The notes under the pieces are model-generated. The model was given only the letters and a program-made list of their open reading frames with translations, made no database searches and was not told the origin of the DNA. DNA of 64,000 nt from Marinospirillum minutulum DSM 6287. GTDB lineage: Bacteria; Pseudomonadota; Gammaproteobacteria; Pseudomonadales; Halomonadaceae. This document shows positions 60,808-64,000 of the stretch, in pieces; positions within the stretch are counted from its first letter, which is position 1, and every line of letters begins with the position of its first letter. The position numbers and the translations under genes were made by a program. Where the stretch lies: NCBI RefSeq assembly GCF_000422325.1, contig NZ_AULO01000008.1, positions 248,001 through 312,000 of the forward strand, in the 5' to 3' direction.

Positions 60808-60911
60808 CAGATTGCACTCTCAGTCTAAAATCTTGTGTAAAACACCTAAATTAATTGGCTGTAATGATACAGTAAAATACACCTTGTCGCTGCTAGGCGT
60901 TAATAGAAGAG

Positions 60912-61529
60912 CTAACTACCTTCTAAAATCAATAGCTGATCTGCCAAGGCATCGGCATCGGCTTGCCTGTGGGTTACAAGAAGCGCCACCCGACCGGAGT
61001 TTTTTATTTCATCTTGCAGCCACTTGCCTGCCACTTGGCGCAAACCATCATCGAGCGCACTAAAAGGTTCATCTAATAACACCACGGGCATCGGCCTAAG
61101 CACACTGCGAATTAAAGCTAAACGCTGTTGTTGCCCGCCCGAAAGCTTGCTAGGTAAACGCTTTAACAAGGGGGTAACTTCTAATAAATCACAAGCTTTA
61201 AGTACCTGCTGCCACTCTGCTTGGCTGGGTTTTCCTTTAGCAAAACCCAGTTTTAAATTGGTTTCTATACTGAGGTGTTCAAAAAAATTCTGCTGTTGAA
61301 ATAAATAAGACACGGGGCGCTCTTCTGGCGGCAAGTCCTGAATAGCCTGCCCCTTAACCAAAATACTGCCTGATGCAACGGGTAAAAAACCAGCAATTGC
61401 ATTCAACAGGGTACTTTTACCACTACCACTACCACCCATAATCACCACCAGCTCACCCGCTTCCACCTGCAAATGGTGCTGCCAAGTTTGCTCGCCTAGC
61501 TTTAATTCAAGGTGATTAATTTTTAGCAT
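60912..61529 (-). CDS. thiQ: Thiamine ABC transporter ATP-binding protein ThiQ
   Basis: The 205 residues are a short ABC ATPase that matches ThiQ in length and sequence (GELVVIMGGSGSGKSTLLNAIAGF, LPPEERPVSYLFQQQNFFEHL). It has the signature LSGGQQQR and Walker B VVLLDEPFSALD. Its partners ThiB and ThiP are not adjacent: the position where thiP would lie, directly upstream, is taken by hipA, 22 bases away. It may be an orphan serving another permease, or a leftover of a split thiBPQ operon. No TPP riboswitch fits in the 22-base gap. Confidence 0.85.
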   Translation of the reverse strand: MLKINHLELKLGEQTWQHHLQVEAGELVVIMGGSGSGKSTLLNAIAGFLPVASGSILVKGQAIQDLPPEERPVSYLFQQQNFFEHLSIETNLKLGFAKGKPSQAEWQQVLKACDLLEVTPLLKRLPSKLSGGQQQRLALIRSVLRPMPVVLLDEPFSALDDGLRQVAGKWLQDEIKNSGRVALLVTHRQADADALADQLLILEGS

Positions 61530-61551
61530 TTAACTTCACTCTGAACTTCTC

Positions 61552-62862
61552 CTAAATTCTCAACCTAAGATTATGAGCCACTTCAGCAATCAAGAGTTTT
61601 GGAACCTGAACATCAGCTGCAAGTTTTTCCCAGCTAGCTACTTTTTCGATAGTTTCGTCAATAACACTATTAATAAAGTTCCGATTGAAAAGCGAACTCA
61701 TCCTTTCTAGTGAATAAAAATCTTCGCGCACAAAATCATCGCGTTTACCGTTCAGGCTCATCCAGTGGCTATTTACCCACTTGCTACCAGGTTTATAGCT
61801 GTAAGCTAAATCATAAGCAGGTGCTAAAACCCACTTGTTTTCTTGCAACATAAAGCCAAAGTTTTTTGCATGGTCATCATGGTTGCGAGCCACAATATTG
61901 AATACCATACGCCGAAATAGCTGTTCAGCATCAACAGCAGATAATTTTAGCTTTCTCAACACACTAAACAGCTCAGCGTAAGAAAAAGAACCTGGTTTTT
62001 TGTAATCAACATGTGCAAGACCATTTAACGTTTGCACATGAACTTTCTCATTACCCGTACGATCAAAACGCTGAGTAACAAAGTGTCTGCGGTGACCTTC
62101 AGGCAGTAAATGGCAGGGCATCATGTCGATACCACAGTCTTTAGCCATCAAATAATAGACAAACTCCATCGCACCAAAACCAAGTGGATCACCAAAAGTT
62201 TCTTGGTTTTTATTCTGCTCACTAACACCATCAAACTTCATTAAATAATGTGTAAAGCCTTCAGGTGCGGCTGCTTGTCCAGAACGAGCCTGAGTGAAGT
62301 CAGTATTAAATGCCAGCACCGCTTTTGGTCTTGCTCCGCCTGCGCTCATGCCTACAGATAGCAGTGAAAGCATTGCTTCTCGGTCATCTTGATTGTTTTT
62401 ATTAAGTTCTACAGAAAAATCACTACGGGTATTTAAAATGTCTTGGGCAATTAAAACTAAGGAATTAACTTCCACTTGCTGTGACGCATTAAGACTTTGA
62501 ATCTGCGTAGCTGGTACATATTCAAGCGCGCCCATACCACGCGTTCCGGTGTATTGTAGACGTTGCAAAGGCGTAATATCATTTGGCGATTTACCACGCA
62601 TTGCCACCCAAGCATTCAGCACGGCATTACCAAAATCATCCGGCAGGGAATCGGCAATCAAACCAGGCAGGCCTTTAAAGGTATTAAAGTCTAATTCAGG
62701 AAAGCTATAAATACGCTGTGCTAAAGGCATTTTTAATGGCGATAATTCAATACCTGTTTTAATAAAGCTTGGCTCATACTCAAAAGCACCTAAGCCTGTC
62801 TGGGTATCGAAGCTGACAGCACCCACATCCTGCTGCTTAAAACGCACCTTGATAACTTCCAT
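61552..62862 (-). CDS. hipA: HipA-type serine/threonine kinase toxin
   Basis: A 436-residue HipA kinase. In E. coli HipA phosphorylates glutamyl-tRNA synthetase and induces persistence. Motifs are the Gly-rich loop SAGGARPKAVLAF (near 175), the catalytic loop RNHDDHAKNFGF (near 314) and the metal-binding segment YDLAYS (near 337). The start codon shares its A with the hipB stop (TAATG); an in-frame ATG at 62868 is also possible. The absence of its own ribosome binding site implies coupling to hipB. It stands in the slot directly upstream of thiQ. Confidence 0.9.
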   Translation of the reverse strand: MEVIKVRFKQQDVGAVSFDTQTGLGAFEYEPSFIKTGIELSPLKMPLAQRIYSFPELDFNTFKGLPGLIADSLPDDFGNAVLNAWVAMRGKSPNDITPLQRLQYTGTRGMGALEYVPATQIQSLNASQQVEVNSLVLIAQDILNTRSDFSVELNKNNQDDREAMLSLLSVGMSAGGARPKAVLAFNTDFTQARSGQAAAPEGFTHYLMKFDGVSEQNKNQETFGDPLGFGAMEFVYYLMAKDCGIDMMPCHLLPEGHRRHFVTQRFDRTGNEKVHVQTLNGLAHVDYKKPGSFSYAELFSVLRKLKLSAVDAEQLFRRMVFNIVARNHDDHAKNFGFMLQENKWVLAPAYDLAYSYKPGSKWVNSHWMSLNGKRDDFVREDFYSLERMSSLFNRNFINSVIDETIEKVASWEKLAADVQVPKLLIAEVAHNLRLRI

Positions 62863-63191
62863 TACCATTCAGACTTATCCTCTTCATCAGATTTTTTTTG
62901 ACCTGAAGCACGTTGCCGCTGACGACCTTGCAACCGAGCAAGCTGGATAGGAGATATTTGCTGTTTAGGTAGAAAAAGTTCTAAATGACTGGTTAAATTT
63001 AATGCCGCTAAAATAGCCACAAACACCTCAAGATGGGCTTTGCCTTTTTCTGCATTCATCACCAACCTACGATTTATGCCTACAGATTCAGCTACTTCAG
63101 CCTGAGTCATATTTTGATTCAACCGCGCTTGCTTTAAGCGCTCGCCTAGCTCTTCTGTAATTGCAGACACCGACATTCCTGAGAGGCTCAT
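62862..63191 (-). CDS. hipB: HipB-type XRE-family antitoxin
   Basis: A 109-residue helix-turn-helix protein: HTH at about 18-70 (LGERLKQARLNQNMTQAEVAE, then INRRLVMNAEKGKAHLE), with a basic and acidic C-terminal tail (QRQRASGQKKSDEEDKSEW). It should bind and inhibit HipA and repress the operon. AAAGG lies six bases before the ATG inside the 10-bp palindrome AAGGTACCTT (63192-63201). ATAAGGT also recurs inverted at 63250-63256, so both may be HipB half-sites. Confidence 0.88.
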   Translation of the reverse strand: MSLSGMSVSAITEELGERLKQARLNQNMTQAEVAESVGINRRLVMNAEKGKAHLEVFVAILAALNLTSHLELFLPKQQISPIQLARLQGRQRQRASGQKKSDEEDKSEW

Positions 63192-63318
63192 AAGGTACCT
63201 TTAAACACACTTAATGACTCAATTTAACTATTTAAGTACAGAATATAGCACCTTATACAGACCGTCAAAGAGCTTATGTGAACTAGGTGTAAAATTGGTG
63301 TGAAACGAAACTTTCAGA

Positions 63319-63343
63319 TTTTTGCGCTAAACTTAGATTAACT
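63319..63343 (+). repeat. 25-nt repeated element, copy 1
   Basis: TTTTTGCGCTAAACTTAG followed by ATTAACT. It matches the copy at 63773-63797 at 22 of 25 positions; all three differences are G versus A. It lies 95 bases before the YefM-like start. Confidence 0.6.
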
Positions 63344-63398
63344 CACTTCTTTATAGCTAGTTTGCTCAAGTAGCCTAACAAGAATATAGTGCGTTATA

Positions 63399-63418
63399 TT
63401 GTACTTAATTTTGTACAA
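63399..63418 (+). promoter_or_regulatory. YefM-like operator: inverted repeat TTGTAC / GTACAA
   Basis: TTGTAC (63399-63404) and GTACAA (63413-63418) are inverted repeats 8 bases apart. TGTACA occurs exactly at 63412-63417, and a near copy TGTACT occurs 12 bases earlier at 63400-63405. YefM-YoeB operators in E. coli use TGTACA cores with 12-bp spacing. It is 20 bases before the antitoxin start. Confidence 0.65.
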
Positions 63419-63438
63419 ATAATCATGCGAGGTTTACC

Positions 63439-63741
63439 ATGAAAACCAATTTAATTTTAGCGGAAAAGTCAGTTAGCATTTCTGCGTTACGTAACAACCC
63501 AGCACAATACTTTGGAAATGAGCCAGTGGCGGTACTGAATCATAATAAACCAGCTGGCTACCTAGTGGGTGCAGCTTTATTTGAAGAGATGGTTAAAATG
63601 CTTAGTGCCTTGGAAGAGTCCCAAGCGGTTATAGGTCGCTTCCAGCCTAGGGGAGCAGACCTTGCTGAACTTTGCAAAAAGGGAGCAGATTTAATGCTAG
63701 AAGCAACCCAAGAAGAAATGAAACACTTTGCTGAATCGTGA
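63439..63741 (+). CDS. YefM/Phd-family antitoxin
   Basis: A 100-residue antitoxin with the Phd/YefM N-terminal DNA-binding domain (SVSISALRNNPAQYFGNEPVAVLNHNKPAGYLV) and a helical C-terminal part for toxin binding. GAGG lies six bases before the ATG and a YefM-like operator is upstream. No YoeB/RelE/Doc-type toxin gene follows: the next gene, 73 bases on, is another small helical protein with its own ribosome binding site. It may be an orphan antitoxin or the partner of a toxin outside the window. Confidence 0.85.
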   Translation: MKTNLILAEKSVSISALRNNPAQYFGNEPVAVLNHNKPAGYLVGAALFEEMVKMLSALEESQAVIGRFQPRGADLAELCKKGADLMLEATQEEMKHFAES

Positions 63742-63772
63742 AAAACACATAAACAGGTGAGGCTTTAAGGTT

Positions 63773-63797
63773 TTTTTACACTAAACTTAAATTAACT
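63773..63797 (+). repeat. 25-nt repeated element, copy 2
   Basis: TTTTTACACTAAACTTAA followed by ATTAACT. It pairs with the copy at 63319-63343. It lies 17 bases before the last, truncated gene, and 31 bases after the YefM-like stop. Confidence 0.6.
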
Positions 63798-63814
63798 TTT
63801 GGTGAGGTAAAATT

Positions 63815-64000
63815 ATGCAAACACTACTCTTAAGAGCAAATGAACAAGTCATTCAAAAGCTTATGTCAAGTATTAACAAACTGGCAAAAGAAGGTAATGA
63901 TATCGAAATACTAGACAACCTAGTCTACGAAAAAGAAAAAAAACTAGTAGCAATTGCCTTAGAACAAGTTGAAAAAGGAGAAGTTTTTTCTCATGAAGAA
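63815..64000 (+). CDS. Antitoxin-like small protein, cut by the window edge
   Basis: An open frame of 62 codons from ATG 63815 to the edge, with GGTGAGG eight bases ahead. The product starts MQTLLLRANEQVIQKLM and reaches EQVEKGEVFSHEE. The late part resembles the tail of RelB/ParD-type antitoxins, where a similar GEVFSHEE segment precedes the toxin-binding end. A RelE/ParE-type toxin would then be expected just beyond the window. The family call is tentative because the gene is incomplete. Confidence 0.55.
   Translation, partial: MQTLLLRANEQVIQKLMSSINKLAKEGNDIEILDNLVYEKEKKLVAIALEQVEKGEVFSHEE

Noticed and set aside
61530-61551. TPP riboswitch before thiQ
   Set aside because: The 22-base gap is far too short for a THI element.

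Overview
The window is a compact, AT-leaning stretch of a Gram-negative gammaproteobacterial chromosome. Supporting evidence is LptE and the LPS machinery, the leuS-lptE-holA order, a fused tyrA-aroA gene in a serC-pheA-hisC-tyrA/aroA cluster as in pseudomonads and marine relatives, PdxB, AlaA and RNase II. An Oceanospirillales-like marine or aquatic bacterium fits best, because of the abundant chemoreceptor and c-di-GMP proteins, the Liv-type transporter beside a PaaX-type regulator, and heavy use of CTA and TTA leucine codons. That placement is inference.

Layout. 1-3350: a Zn/Mn-type ABC importer operon (binding protein, ATPase, permease) ending in a degenerate lipoprotein paralogue of the binding protein. 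3526-3947: a four-gene tRNA operon made of a duplicated Glu-Gly pair, with its promoter and terminator. 4091-11081: an unknown membrane coiled-coil protein, the ribosome-assembly GTPase YlqF, a diguanylate cyclase, AlaA, HtpX behind a sigma-32-like promoter, and a Cache chemoreceptor. 11078-18162: pdxB, a WGR-like protein, a glutaredoxin-like protein, metNIQ and gyrA. 18261-23650: two transporters, two unknown membrane proteins and an Rpn-type nuclease, forming an accessory patch. 23933-34236: leuS-lptE-holA, a large DUF1266-like protein, a DUF488 protein, a nitrilase-family amidase and RNase II.

34291-42340: a degenerate HD-GYP protein, a five-gene Liv-type ABC importer whose LivF ATPase carries an N-terminal hemerythrin-like domain, and a divergent PaaX-family regulator. 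42491-55221: a NIT-domain chemoreceptor, the glutathione-dependent formaldehyde detoxification pair (frmA, fghA), tRNA-Ser, a nitroreductase with a thioesterase, an acidic membrane-anchored unknown, a YadGH-type ABC exporter, RarD, an MFS permease and a MASE3-PAS-GGDEF-EAL protein. 55240-60807: serine and aromatic amino-acid biosynthesis (serC, pheA, hisC, tyrA-aroA). 60912-64000: an orphan thiQ, then a toxin-antitoxin patch: hipBA, a YefM/Phd antitoxin behind a YefM-like operator, and the start of another antitoxin-like gene cut by the window edge.

The genes are mostly housekeeping. The least ordinary items are the hemerythrin-LivF fusion in a PaaX-flanked importer, the degenerate lipoprotein in the metal importer operon, the duplicated-domain DUF1266 protein, and the antitoxin-rich right end with a repeated 25-nt element. 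No IS element, prophage or CRISPR array was seen. Seven convergent gene pairs meet within a few bases, so the genome looks tightly packed.
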